NCBI GenBank assembly: GCA_950295325.1
Contig: OX485805.1
Location: forward strand, 45,282,758-45,346,757
Source of the DNA: Polytrichum commune
Taxonomy: Eukaryota > Streptophyta > Polytrichopsida > Polytrichales > Polytrichaceae
Reading direction: 5' to 3'
Length of the DNA stretch: 64,000 bases
How positions within the stretch are numbered: the first letter of the stretch is position 1; every line of letters starts with the position of its first letter. Shown here piece by piece: positions 51,040 to 63,747 of the stretch. Position numbers and translations under genes: made by a program. The notes under the pieces are model-generated. The model saw only the letters and a program-made list of their open reading frames with translations. It ran no database searches and had not been told where the DNA came from.

Positions 51040-51203
51040 AATTTGGGCAGATGTGTGTGTATATATGTGTGAGAGTGTGTATATGAGTGTGAGTAATTTT
51101 ATGTACATGAGTGTGTATGTGAGTGTGTATGTGTGAGAGTATGTATATGAATGTGAGTGATAAGATGTATATGAGTGTGTATGTGAGTATGAGTGATAAC
51201 ATG
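51040..51203. repeat. GTGTGTATGTGAGTATGAGT minisatellite, left part
   Basis: Degenerate tandem copies of ATGTATATGAGTGTGTATG...AGTGATAACATG. The same array resumes at 53141, so it was one array before the mariner element landed in it. Confidence 0.8.
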
Positions 51204-51205
51204 TA

Positions 51206-53138
51206 CTCCCTCCGTTTCATATCAAAAGTTACGTTTCACTAAATATGTGGGATTAAGGTCATTTTTCGCATTTTTAGCACGAAATTGTGTGCGTTGTATA
51301 GCTCTCACTAAGCACTTTCCGGTGAGCTAGGGGTGTCCAAAAAAAAAATCAAAATTTTTTTAACACCAATTTCATTGGAAGCCCGTCATTTTGGGCGGAT
51401 GGCACCGAAGCTCATTTGCTAATGAGTAGTGAGGTTGAGACTCGTGCTCCTTAAGGTTTGTGTTTAGGGTTAGGGTTTTTGAGAAGAAACGGCATGGCGA
51501 TGTCCATTTCTGATGAAATCGATGTTGACGGTGATGCTCACGGAGTGGAGATGGAGCCCATTGTGAACAACAAGAAAAAACCCAACCTGGGTAATGAGAA
51601 CCTCCAGTTGATCTACCAGAAGTTGTTCGCCAAGCAGCGAGACGATGGATCGCTCCCGAAAGGTGTTTTACTCAATGTTGGCAAGGAGTTCGGTGTCACA
51701 CGTCAATCCATCTCACGAATTTGGAATCGTGGAAAGCAATCACTTGCGGCTGGCGATCGGTTGGCCAACATATTGAATCGCAAGCAGAAGACATGTCGCA
51801 AGAAGAAAATCATCGACATGGATTGGATTAAGGCGGTTCCGCTAAGACAACGCGGAACTCTGCGGGCGTTAGCAGCTACGCTTGGCGACATGTCATCCAC
51901 GTCCATTCATCGTCGTATTAAGGACAAGAGTCTCGGATTCCATTCAAGTGCAGTTAAGCCTTTCCTCACCGATGCGAACAAGTTGGAGCGGTTGAAGTTT
52001 TGTCTGTCCATGTTGGCGTACGACACCTTGCAGCACCGGGATTACGAGTTCGACAGCATGATGTGGCGTATCCATTCGGACGAAAAGTGGTTCCAGGTGA
52101 CGAGAACCCATACCGGATACATCCTTGCGCCATACGAGACGGACCCTCATCGTACGTGCAAGAGCAAGCGCTTTATTGACAAGATCATGTTCCTTTGTGT
52201 TGTCGCGCGACCTCGATGGGATACAGTTCGGAATCAATATTTCGACGGCAAGATCGGAATGTACCCATTCATTAGGGTTGAGAAGCCCAAGAGGGCCAGC
52301 CACAATCGCCCAAGAGGGGCAAACGTGATCAAGCCGGTGGATGTCGATCGGGAAGTGTCGCGTCGGATGCTGATCGACAAGGTGCTCCCAGACATTCGTG
52401 CGAATTTCCCGAAAGGATGGGACGGGATGGGCCCTGAACGGGAGATTGAGCTTCAGCAAGACAACGCGACACCCCATGTTAATGGCGGTGATGAAGAGCT
52501 CGCTCCTGAGCTCGTCAAGGACGGCATCAAGATCGTGCTCGTCAATCAACCGCCGAACTAACCTGACATGAACGTTCTAGACTTGGGATTCTTTCGCGCA
52601 ATTCAATCGTTGCAACACACTCTGCCTCAAGAGGGGTACGCTGGGATCATCAGTGCGACAACAAAGGCCTTCGAATTGATGTCGACGGACACGTTGAACA
52701 ATATTTTTCTCGCTTGGCAGTCGTGCATGATTGAGGCCATCATGACTGAGGGGTCGAACCACTATAAGATTCTACACATGAGAAAGGCAGTGTTGCAGCG
52801 CAGGGGCGAATTTCCTCACACTTTGCGTTGTTTGACAGAAATCGTTAGGAATGCTCGTGAATTTGTTGAAGGCAACACGCCCGTTCATCACCATTGACGA
52901 ATGATACACATAAAACCGTGTTGATGTTTGGGTTTAGGTTGAGTTCAAATATCAATTGTTAAATAAGTGTAAATTGTTAGTTGATTGACTTGGTAGTTCA
53001 TCAGCAACAACATTTACATTGTTTATAGTAACATTCCAATTCGTTTGACGAAGTTTGAAAGAAATTTCACCAAACGTATCTTTTGTTTCGTAACGCAAAT
53101 TATGTCCAAACGTAACTTTTGATATGAAACGGAGGGAG
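51206..53138 (+). mobile_element. Mariner-like element (plant DD39D type), 1933 bp
   Basis: The two termini are identical for 31 bp, starting CTCCCTCCGTTTCATATCAA, and are flanked by TA on both sides (51204-51205 and 53139-53140), the target duplication of Tc1/mariner elements. CTCCCTCCGT is the usual start of plant mariner and Stowaway elements. The element carries one transposase frame and sits inside a minisatellite. Identical ends and a clean target site point to a recent insertion. Confidence 0.93.
51458..52897 (+). pseudogene. Mariner transposase with one in-frame stop
   Basis: One frame runs from 51458 (more likely start ATG 51494) to 52897, broken only by TAA at 52559-52561. A helix-turn-helix lies at about residues 70-93 (VGKEFGVTRQSISRIW). 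Catalytic residues are D208 in HSDEKWF, D335 in QQDNATPH and D375 in NVLDLGFF; the last two are separated by 39 residues, giving the plant DD39D signature. Other family blocks are FLCVVARPRWD and GKIGMYPF. The stop falls in the conserved QPPN-x-PDMN segment, at the position that is Ser in relatives, seven codons before the third Asp, so the product lacks the complete catalytic triad. No other frameshift or stop was seen. Confidence 0.9.
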
Positions 53139-53140
53139 TA

Positions 53141-53415
53141 TGTGAGTGTCTATATGAGTATGAATGATAGTATGTATATGAGTGTGTATGTGAGTATGAA
53201 TGATAACATGTATGTGAGTATCTATATGAGTGTGAATGATAATATGTCCATGAATGTGTATGTGAATGTAAATAAAAATATGTATGTGAATGTGTATGAG
53301 GGTATAAGTGATAATATGTACGTAAGTGTGTAAATGTATGTATAAAAGAGTATGAATAAGAATGTGTAAGTGTGTATGTACGAGAATATAAATGTGTGTG
53401 TGTGTGTGTATGTAT
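53141..53415. repeat. Minisatellite, right part
   Basis: Continuation of the array at 51040-51203: repeated ATGTATATGAGTGTGTATG, GAATGATAACATG and variants, ending in a (GT)n run near 53392-53412. The copies become more diverged with distance from the mariner element. Confidence 0.8.
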
Positions 53416-53498
53416 TTTGAAAGAAAATGCAAATCGATGTTTGCAAGATGAAGGACTTAGTTTGAGAAATACCGTCCAAGATTCGCGAGTGAGTTGAG

Positions 53499-53897
53499 GT
53501 GGATATTTCATCCAACGTGAAGTTTTTCAAGCTTTGCCCGAGGGGTAGAGAAGCCATAAGTTGGGGCAGCATAGGAGCCTTTAGATTTGTCCGATCGCAA
53601 TCGACGGCCGAGATCTTCCTAGCCCCTGAGCACACGGGAGGCATTCACAGCGCCTCGGTGACGCATGGACCTTACCCGTTGATCACACGAGTATGGTCTT
53701 CTATATTGGGGAAGGTCTTGAGAGGAGGGTTTTCCATAAATGAAGCGCAACGTCTAAGAGCCGGTCCCGATATTTTCAAAAAACCCAACCACAAAGGGTT
53801 TCTCATTGTCCAAAACGCAGGGGGAGATCTGGGGTTTCAGAATGCCATGTGCACATGTGATCCCTTTGCTCCCAATGTGTGGAGCTTTTGGCATTAA
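53499..53897 (+). CDS. Hypothetical 132-residue ORF, doubtful
   Basis: An open frame of 132 codons in a locally GC-richer stretch just after the minisatellite. I recognise no domain. There is no membrane segment or repeat; the composition is ordinary (several Gly, Pro, Phe, Trp). It could be one exon of a gene, part of an old mobile element, or chance. Confidence 0.2.
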   Translation: MDISSNVKFFKLCPRGREAISWGSIGAFRFVRSQSTAEIFLAPEHTGGIHSASVTHGPYPLITRVWSSILGKVLRGGFSINEAQRLRAGPDIFKKPNHKGFLIVQNAGGDLGFQNAMCTCDPFAPNVWSFWH

Positions 53898-56217
53898 GCA
53901 TCCCGCTGCCAATTAACCCTTGAAGGCCGAAGGAAAATCTCCTCAAAGTTGCATGAAACAATTCAGTCCGATTCATAAGTTTATTGAAGCAAATTGGCAC
54001 CTCTTATGATGGATGTGACCACATGGATGGCATCTTTGTGTATTTAGGATTGTTCACACAAAATTTCAATTGTTCGCGTGTCCAAATGTAACATGTATTC
54101 TACTTATCCGCTTCTTTCTATTTAAGAGGTTTGAGTGTTGAACATTGAGATTGGTGAAGGTTTGAGATTAGAAATAATGGCTGGCATCAACCTTTGTAGC
54201 CTTTCACAAGACTTGCAATTATTGAACGTGAGTTGAGTTGGTTGGATTTTGTTGCAATGTTGTTTGTTGAGTTCTCATGGCACAATTGAATGTCCATGTT
54301 GTTCCAATATTTGTAATTATTTCATAAATACTTGGAAGCCTAAAAAAATTGTTGGTAACACACCCCACATTCAAGTTTTATTTTCTTTATTTCAAAGGAT
54401 GATAGGTTTGAAAATTATATCAAAATATATGGTGTTGTAAAAAAATACCATTACTTCTAATTAACTAAATTCCATGTAAAAAGCTACGGTTTTATGACAA
54501 GCTTGTAGGACTAAACATGCATTGTCACCAAACGATTTCCTATTATTTTATTAAATAAATAAATATAGATATATGATAAGCATACAACGCCCATAAAGTA
54601 TACATGTGACCAAAAAAACACACTTGAAGGAACTAAAATTTGGCAAACAACCGGAGGGTTGATATTTACACTACCATGCAATTGTGCTTAGAGTTTACAA
54701 AGGGTAATCACATGTAGAGTATACATGATGTGAAACCAAAGCATTGTCCTTTGCATGAACAACATGGTTTAAGAAATACTATAACCACACACGTGAATAT
54801 GTAGCCTTGTGGTATTCTATAAAAAAAATTGTTAAACCTTGAGTGCAAAATGTACACACATCAATTTTATTTCTAGCATGTAGCAACTTTGATTTTTTTA
54901 GAGTGGATAATTTATTCACTAGAGTATGTGATTTTTAGTTATGAAAATCTTATTTTTGTGTTCTTGATATTTCCATTTTGAAGAGGAAACAACAACTACA
55001 ATAATATCTTAAAAGGTTCACTATGAAGAGTGTTATAAGGATTTCATTTGGGTGGCATGGGCAAGGTTATCGTATAAACCAACCAAGAAACAACACCATA
55101 ATTCACATCAATGGCAACATTGGAGTCATCTTTCTCGAGTTAGTGTGAATAACGTATCTGGTTATGGTACTTTTGAAGAGGGATAAAGACATTAATTGGC
55201 AAAATGGCTTCTATATTCCTTGACCACTCAACCGAGGTTATATGACGTCCTACTCGAAAGAAGTGTTTTAGTGCTTCAATCGGATGACAACAACAACAAC
55301 TCATTGCATACATGGTTTATGGTTGAGAACTAGTACAAGTGTGGTATCGAAATGACAGGACCATCTAAGTCGAAGCGACCACAATAACACGGCAACATGT
55401 CATTTCAGTTGTTCATGGTAGATGGGGGGTGCCATATAGCCACCACTTCTATAATTGTATAGCAAGGATCAAATTTTGGAGCCTTAGAGATGCACAATCA
55501 TTTCTTGGTTGAATGACTTGATAGAAGATTGTTGAACTAGATTAGGCATGGGCCAAGTGCTAGAGACTTTTGTTGCGAGTGGAGTCTTTTGGTGAAGATG
55601 ATGACCCAAATAACCACTCGAACATATGTGGGTTGGGGTTTCACGAAAACTATTGGTGTTTTTCATACATTAATTTAATACAATTCAATAGTAGTTGTTG
55701 GTACATTTATATGGAGTGGGGGGGGGGGGATATTTTTACGTAGTGTGTTATTGGTGATAGTTTACCCAACATTGGGTGTAATCGGTTGTTATCATGACAA
55801 GTGAAATAAACATATGAGTACATCAATTTGTAGGTGGACTTACATATTGCTTGGGATTCCATGTATGCCAAGCCTTTGGCAGTTCCTTGTCCTAGGAATC
55901 TTTTGCAATTGCTTGAATGGTAATTTTCTGAGCATGCATTTTGTGGGGTGTTTTAGTGGGGTATGGCCAACTAGGCGAAGTGAGCCCTTGGATGGGAGGA
56001 CGGGCTCCATCCACCGCTCATGATGGAGCTCATTGTCTACTCCCATCGACGGAGCTTAATGGCAGGTCCCAATTTTCAGGGGACTCCACTCTGCCCAGGA
56101 AAAGCTAGTCGACACTACCTCTTACCCACAAAGAGTGGAGGTGACACCTTACAAGCCAAAAATGTGATTTATTAACATGTGTATGTAAATCAATCCACTT
56201 CCCTGTAGCAAAGTGGC
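53898..56217. other. AT-rich intergenic DNA, no gene recognised
   Basis: Short motif-free frames only. A G-tract lies near 55717-55729. A GC-richer patch with GGGCTCCATCC...GATGGAGCTC inverted blocks lies near 56000-56035. Confidence 0.45.
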
Positions 56218-58187
56218 TACTACACTAAATATCATATTCAGTGTCACCAACACCAAACGTTAACCCAACATTATTTCTCATTCCTTGTAAGTTTTTTGGG
56301 GGATCGTAGATTTACAATGTTGCAAAAATTGTCACATACTATGTGACTTTTCATCCAAATTTCAATCATCCATGACAATATTTCATTACAACATAAATGT
56401 TAGGGTGCACAATACACCAACTACATGTCGAGGATTGGCACGAATTCCACAATTCTTGGGCTCTCACGATTTCATGTACTAACCTATTGAGAAAGGCAAG
56501 AATGTATCTCCTCTCCTAGGGTTGGTGTTCCCATTGCAATGCCCTTTATTAGTAGAGGAAAAGCTTCTTTTAATATCAGAGGAGGTGCACCTAAGTTAGG
56601 GGAATTAGCCATTGCGAACAATTCAACACAATTGAGGATTCAAAGTCAAAAATGTAAGGGGCCAATGTCCCAGGGAGTGCACTGTTCAAGTACTGTATTT
56701 ATACACGTGGGTGCACAAAAGGGGTATTATTTAAAACAAGCATGTACAAAATGTACGTACAAAAGACATATTGCTATTAAGCCAGAAGTAGATATACATG
56801 AGGCTATAGAAAAATATATGTAAAGTACGCATTTACGCGTTTACGCGTTCAAGTTAGACCTGGACCAAGAATCATGTGTTTTTTCATCCACTAAGTAACG
56901 ACTTTATAACTAAAAATCCATGATTTGATATTATACATATAATAGGGCCATATTTTTGCATTTCCAAACATTTGTACACATGTTATATACAATTTCTGTA
57001 TTTGTTTTTGGACCCTTGTGTATGTATGGAAATGTATTTTGAAGCAATGAGATTTGTAAGTATATTGCTTGATTTTAGCAAAAATAAAATGTATACAGGG
57101 GTATTTTAATAAGGGGCATGCACGCACGTGATGCTTGGTTTTAATGAATAGTGCACACCCTGGGGCCAATGTTGGAGCTAACCTCAACTTAGTCGAAGGT
57201 TGCACATGTTTTCATTTCGACAAGAAGAAGAATCACATCTTGCTTTTGAACTTTGTAAAATGCTCAAAGTTTAAGACCAAATGGTAAGTTGTTTATGAAA
57301 TCTTGAAACAAAGAAGAAGAAGAACTCCGGTCCCTTTTAGGGGGGCCGGAGTGAATAAAGTGTCTGTTCGTAGAACATCCTTGGCCATACCCCAGGGTAA
57401 TGGCGTTGGGTGTAATACTACTTCACCCTTTGCAGGGAGTAGACACTATGTTAGTGACAATTGTTTTACCGGTGAACCGGTAATATATTATTATTATTGT
57501 TCTTATTGTTATATGTTATTATCATTATTTTAACTTTATTATTTATCTTATGTGTGGTTTTGTATGTCTGTGATAGGTTGTCTATTTTCTATTCGTCTTT
57601 TATGGACTAGTATTAGGTGTGCGTATTGTATGGCGATTAAGTTGATTTGTTTAAATGTGTTCCGAATTTGTGGGGGTGGAAGTTCAAGCTTTGTTTCGAG
57701 TTCCATAGAGGGGATATGAGTGGTGGCTCTGGCGCCTGCTGCTAGTTCTATGAGTGGAGCGGTGTTCCATCCCCTTGCTATGATGTTGTTAATGAGTGGT
57801 TGATATTTTGTGGTTTTCCTTTCTCTAGTTTCAGCAGTAAACATGTCATTGCAATATGTGAATTCTATAAATTGGATAGTAATTTCTGGTGTAGGGGCAT
57901 CTGGTGGTGGATGGTTATATGGATGACCTATGATGCATAGTATGTCTGGCTTGAAACAAACCTTACAAGCAAACCCTCAAGCACATTGTGAAAGGGTGGA
58001 GACGGTGCAACCTAGAGAAGAGTGGGCAAACAAGAGCAAGTAGGGTTTTGGGCAATGGATGAACTTAACATTATCATCCATCATCCATGACAATATTTAT
58101 TCACTTGTTCATAAGAAGTGTCATCCAACAAGTTACCATAATGACTCAAATACCATATGACACTATATATCATATTTAATGTAGTAA
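56218..58187. mobile_element. Long (about 1.97 kb) relative of the CACTACAC MITE family
   Basis: The left 180 bp (TACTACACTAAATATCATAT through CATCCATGACAATATTTCAT) matches the left half of the 45143 and 31780 MITEs. The right 170 bp (AGGGTTTTGGGCAATGGATG through ACACTATATATCATATTTAA and GTAGTA) matches their right half. About 1.6 kb of unrelated DNA lies between, with frames at 56539-56823 (94 residues, one CxxC: CTKC) and 57303-57533. Either this is the longer parent of the MITEs or something inserted into a MITE. No transposase was recognised. Confidence 0.6.
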
Positions 58188-58508
58188 CCGGAGGGGGGGG
58201 GCTGACCATGCCCATTCATCCATCGGAAATGAAGACACTTCCCCTCGAGGTTTGTTGTTTTGCTTTTCTTCTTCTAATTAAGCTAAGTCTCACTATACTA
58301 ATTTGGGGTCTTTGATGTTATTTTTGTAGTAAAGTGTGACATAGAGCTACACGGGATTACATTGTTTCGATGAAAAACCGTTAATGAAAAGAACTAACAT
58401 AGATATGTTGCGCATGATAGGACATTAAATAAGTAGCAAACTATCATAGTATTTAAAAAATTGGCAAATCACATCAAATACCTATAAAAAGATGTAGTAC
58501 ACCATGTT

Positions 58509-58781
58509 TTGGTCTGAGATGACCCTAAATTACCAGGTGATAGTGGAGAGGTATCCATTTCTAAATGAAGCAGTTGACGCTTCGATTCCCACTGTGAAAT
58601 CTTCTCTCTACTTGATAGGAAAAAGTAGGTAGGTAGGTAGGTAGGAAGCCAAGAGCCCACCCACCACAAGGTAAGTAGTAAACCCACCCTGCACCAAAAG
58701 GATTCTTGAGCAGGGTAAGGCCAACGAGCTCAAATTTCATGTTGAATTGCATGATGTTGGTTATTTATATATTTATTTATG
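58509..58781 (-). repeat. Dispersed repeat, copy 2 (inverted relative of 22601-22873)
   Basis: On the minus strand this copy carries CTCAAGAATCC, GGGTGGGTTTACTAC, GGCTCTTGGCTTCC, GTAGAGAGAAGATTTCACAG and GGATACCTCTCCACTATCAC, as in copy 1. A (GTAG)n microsatellite lies at about 58626-58646. Confidence 0.65.
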
Positions 58782-61700
58782 CCACGTTTCAATAGCACGT
58801 TTTCTCCAATCCACTCCAACCAAGACATTTTTACAATGTATGGGATGAGGGCTTACATCCTCTTGCCACATGTGGTTTTTCTTCTTTCTTTTTAAATGTG
58901 ATTTTTTCGAGTGGGGGAAGGGGAGTGTTAGGCTCGTACTTGGATATATGGTTCACAATGCACACGTTTGTCTTTTTATATAATGAATGAATGAGTTTAT
59001 TTAGCTTTTGGTCATGTGTATTCTTGCCAATAAGATTCCTAGCTTCATCAAATTTAACAATTCAAATCTATAAAGGGCAATGAAGTGGCTCCCCCTCCCC
59101 TCCCCTCCATCTATTGTGTTTGTTTTGGTGCCAAATCAAGTTAATTTGTGCATTTGTGAGCTAGCAATGGTTTCCGATGTTTTCAACTAACCGCATTTCA
59201 AAATCATTGGCAAACCAAAACTTTCATCAAGTAAACCATGCATCAACTTTGAAGACCAAACTTAATGTAGCTATACAACCTTTCACGTTCAATCACGATC
59301 ACACAATGCAATGCAAACACTTAATATTGACACATGACAAATACAACAATACTCTCCTCTCTTCTTTTCTTCTTCTATAGATGTTAAAGTAGGATGCCGT
59401 TGTAGGTAAGATTTACGGCCGCTCTACACTAGAGTTTGATGGGCCTTGACTCATGATATACAAATTAGGTGATTGGTTGAGAAGCCGGAGATGGTCCAAC
59501 TTCACTCTACACTAGACTTGGAAGGCCTCGTGGACCAAATAAAATTGAATGCATGAGAAATCTACATGATGTTTTAAATGGCAGCAAGTGGATGTAGTTT
59601 CACGGTCCACTAGATATGATGTCCAAGCCCATAAAAATGAGGCGAGTTTAACCTGAAACTAGAGACTATGACAATCAATTAAGTTGCCATTGGCTTTTCA
59701 AAATATCATATAATCATGATGGGACATGAGCCCAAACACATGTTACATCCCGTCAAAATGGTCCACATGCACTATGCTCGAGGGCCCATCAATTACAAAG
59801 TTGGATTTATGTTTCCCACGGTATGTCCTTGGACGATTCTCGAGGGCTCATATTTTTATGGTCACGACTCTCCATTTGTGTGTGTAAATTGGCCATGAGC
59901 TTATTCTAAAGTCCCCTACCCTTCATCTCCCCTTGCTCTCATTGGTTATTGTTGTTATTAGGTTTTATAGTTTACGAGGAATAAAGCTTATAGAAGGCAT
60001 CAACAAACAAACCATTCGGTTATTGAAAAGTGTAGCGTGATTAAATCACAAACTATACTAAATTAGTTTGTTATCTATATACGGTGCTTTCCAAAGTCAA
60101 AAGTGGAGGGAAACAAAATGGTTGGGCAAGGTGTCACTAAGTTGTTATGAGCACGGAAGAAACTATTGACAATGTCAATGAGAATGACACAAACTAAACC
60201 CAATCTAGCGTCACACTCGATGGAAGTGGAAATTTGATCCGGTTGTTAAGAAATGTCATTGTCGTCGTGACATAAGCGGTCAATGGAGTCGCATGTTGCA
60301 AATGTAGCGTAGAAGCACCTATCGTGAACACTCTGAGCATTGCGGTCCATTATACTAACCCATACAAATGATCCAGTGTCCTTTTAGATTAACAATTACA
60401 TTATCAACACAACGACATTAAGACGACAACATGAATTAGTGCATATATAAATTAGATAGAAATGTTCAAAGTCATACATCATTTCAATTCCTCTTTGACC
60501 TCTGGAGAACTCCATCTTGAGCTTATTTATTTAGTTATTATGTTTTTTTTTTCCATCTTTTTCCACCATATCGATTGTTGCCTCGAATGACCTTGTCTTG
60601 GGCATACATTCTTTGACCGACGGGTGCATTTTTTTTACTTAGTCTAAACGGACATTTAGCGGTTATCGATTGCCCAATGTTGAAGAGAGGTGGAACTACA
60701 TGCTAGCCATGTGATGATTTAGGCTAAACATGCAATCAAGATAACGCACAAATACCAAGGACGCAAGTAGATTTGAACCGGATCCATGGAGTCGAGTCGG
60801 GAATCAAAACCAAGAAATTTGCGCCAAAGTCGATTAAATTAACTCGTAAGAATTTGTGAAGGTTCATGCATCATTCCAAGCAATGGGGTTGCCAACCATA
60901 TGAATAAGAGCCGGTCATATTCAAGAACATTTCGAAGGACTCACACAAACCGAACTTACAAAACGCATATTTGACTTTACGTCGCAATTAATAATCATCG
61001 CCCACAATTACAACATTCCAACGCCGCAAATTTTATAATTTGTCCAAGTGCCAACTTTGGTTTTGGAGTAGCGACAATCTTCCATCTCCTTCCTCTTATC
61101 GCTCTTCGATTCTTAAAGGTCCAAAAGGCTAGGAATTTGTGGTTTCTACATAAACTCATTCATTAAGGAGGTAAGAATTCATTGAACGTGTTTTATGGTT
61201 GTAGATGATTATTTGTAGATGACTGGACTCCAGAGATGATATCATAGATCCCAAATTTGTCTAGCAAGGTCCAGCTTGAATGAACTAGATCTCAAATTTG
61301 TAGGATATTTCTTTTTTCTACTAAAGGATGGATCCATATTGACACCAAGGTGGGCTAGAATTTCATGGTGTTCTATGTAAACTCATCCATTGCATAGGTG
61401 AAAATGAAGTGAATTATAGTATAGCATATGACCGCCTAGTTTTAGACATATTGGCTCCAAAAATATCATTAGAGAGCCCAAACTAGTGTAGCGGAGTTTA
61501 GCTGGAATTAATCAACCCCTCAACCTTGTAGGAGACTTGTTGTTACTAGAACCCCCTTCATCCACGATGAACAAGTTTACATGGATGCCACAAATCCCAA
61601 GTTGTCCTAGGAGTTCAATGTACGACCTAAATACAAACTTTCTACATGTCTTCGTCAAGTCTTAGAATCACGTTGCTTAGAAGCATGGGTTGAAGATTTG

Positions 61701-62188
61701 ATTGGCACATTATCTAATTTCAAGGAGGAAATAAATGTACAGTCATGCATGACACTGGCAGTCATGCATCCCATATGTATTTGCATCCAAGGGCACCCAA
61801 GTCATGTATTTGAATTAAAACTTCAATTACAATAAGGTGTTCCACCAAATTAAAAAGTTGTGCACTTGATGAATGAGATGATTTCCGATATGACTACTTT
61901 GACTTTATTAGCTATTAAATGAAAAAGATGTCACTCAAAGAAAAGGAAAAAATTGCATGTCATGATTGACTATGAATTCAACTTCCATACGTTGTAAGCA
62001 ACATGAAAGTGTATGGACAAATCACCTATGATGTACCTATAGTCAAAACCAACACTATGTGAACACTATGCACCCTTGTCGTATTGACATCGGAGGGTTT
62101 AAGATACACGCACGACAATGGTACACAAGGTTGGTTTTGGGTTATGTATTGTTTTTGGGCATGCCAATATCAAACTTTAGTGAAGGAC

Positions 62189-62225
<37 letters not shown>

Positions 62226-63368
62226 GTTTGTTATACTTGTATATAACATGGGAGTACATATGCGGACATAACTATTGTCCGTTTAACGTGGGTGTGCCTA
62301 GTTTGTTGACTTGTCTAAACCGGGCACCCGTGTGTTGAGTGGTGTGTGGTTAGGTGTGGCTCCAAGAACTGATACCCAAAAGACACGCGTTTGAAATAAA
62401 TTGGACTCTATGCATAAACATGATCATCATTCTAGGCTCACTAGTCATCACACATAAATGGGAGGACCTATATTAGGGTTCGGGGAGAACCGACAGTTAG
62501 TTACAGATGAACCGGTTGAGTTTGAGAAATAACCGATTGAAGTTGGAGACTTCAAGAGGATTACTGATAATTTTAGAGGAATCTATAGACGAATATACCT
62601 CAAATGAATAAAGCAAAACTGGAAGATGTCAACATGTGACCAGTTGGATTTAGAATCATTAGGATCTTGACCGACTATGCCTAAAAACTTCCCAAGCACT
62701 GACCTATATGATCATCATTCTAGGCTCAATAGTCATCAACGTAAACAGGAGGACCTATATGATCATTTAACAAGCAAGAGATCATTCACTTTGATAATGT
62801 ATAACATATTCGTATGAGCTCCAAAAAGCATGAGGAAAGTGGTTACGTTACAGCCTCGATCTGGACTTGCCAACCATCTTGTTCTAGTGCATGTTTTATA
62901 TCCTAGGAGAATTGGGCTAGTAGGGGGGAAATTGTAACCATTTAAGATTCATCTACCTAATGTTTGCTTCCTTGGAAACCCGAAGTTATGCTTATTATTC
63001 TCATTGTTATTCCTACTATCATTGAAGGTCCTTTGATGTGCCATCACACAATTTCTATATTAAACATATTAATGTGGGGGTGTTGGACAATATTATGGAA
63101 TTTCACACTAAACATTCCATGCATACATCATCAAGCCATGGCAATTTTTGTTGCACATGTTGAACATTGTCGCACATAAACATACCTCTCATTCATCCAA
63201 TTTGAAAGCAATTCAATCACTTGTCTTAGACATACATATGTATTTGAGCGGTGTGTGGCCAAATGTAGATCCAAGATTGGACACTAAGATTATACATGCT
63301 TAAAAGAATTTGGTATTTGCTCACAATTTGTTCACCCATTCTATGCTCAATAGTTGATATTGTACACT
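58782..63368. other. AT-rich intergenic DNA, no gene recognised
   Basis: No chain of exon-like segments or known domain was found. Contents worth noting are a (TA)n microsatellite at 62191-62223, and a direct repeat of ATCATCATTCTAGGCTCA...AGTCATCA with GGAGGACCTATAT (about 62423-62471 and 62711-62760). Confidence 0.4.
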
Positions 63369-63747
63369 CAACAACTTTGGGCCCTGGGCAAGATCACATC
63401 TTCATTCAGTTGGGCCCTACCCCTCCCACGCTTCCTACATTGTTCGGTCGTCCTGCCCACACTTGCGTGGGAACTTTTCCTCGTTGGGGACCAATGTGAC
63501 AATATCCAACCCAAATTATAAATATTAAAGTTGACGTCACTTTCATTATTCCCAAGTTAATTGATGGAGTTCCTTCACATGTCAAAGGAGCTCAATGGCT
63601 GACTGGATATTGTCATGTTGGTTCCCAATAGGGAAGAGTTCCCACACATGTGCAGGCAAGAGGACCATGCAATGAAGGAAACGTGGGTGGGGTGTGGCCC
63701 AGCTGAATGACGATGTGATCTAGCCCGGGGCCAACTTCGGCGTGTTG
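63369..63747. repeat. Large inverted repeat, arms about 145 bp
   Basis: Arms 63369-63510 and 63602-63747 are inverted copies. They share GATCACATC, TTCATTCAG, TGGGCC, CACGTTTCCT-like, CACACTTG/CACATGTG, GTGGGAAC and TGACAATATCCA in mirrored order, with about 91 bp between. Both arms stay open in one frame with alike peptides (QLG.TPPT.P.L, TCVGT.P), so the duplicated source may have been coding. Confidence 0.7.

Noticed and set aside
51944-52549. 201-codon minus-strand ORF
   Set aside because: Shadow of the mariner transposase frame on the opposite strand.
53023-53644. Minus-strand ORFs with long Thr/His/Tyr/Ile repeats
   Set aside because: These are translations of the minisatellite and carry no gene signal.
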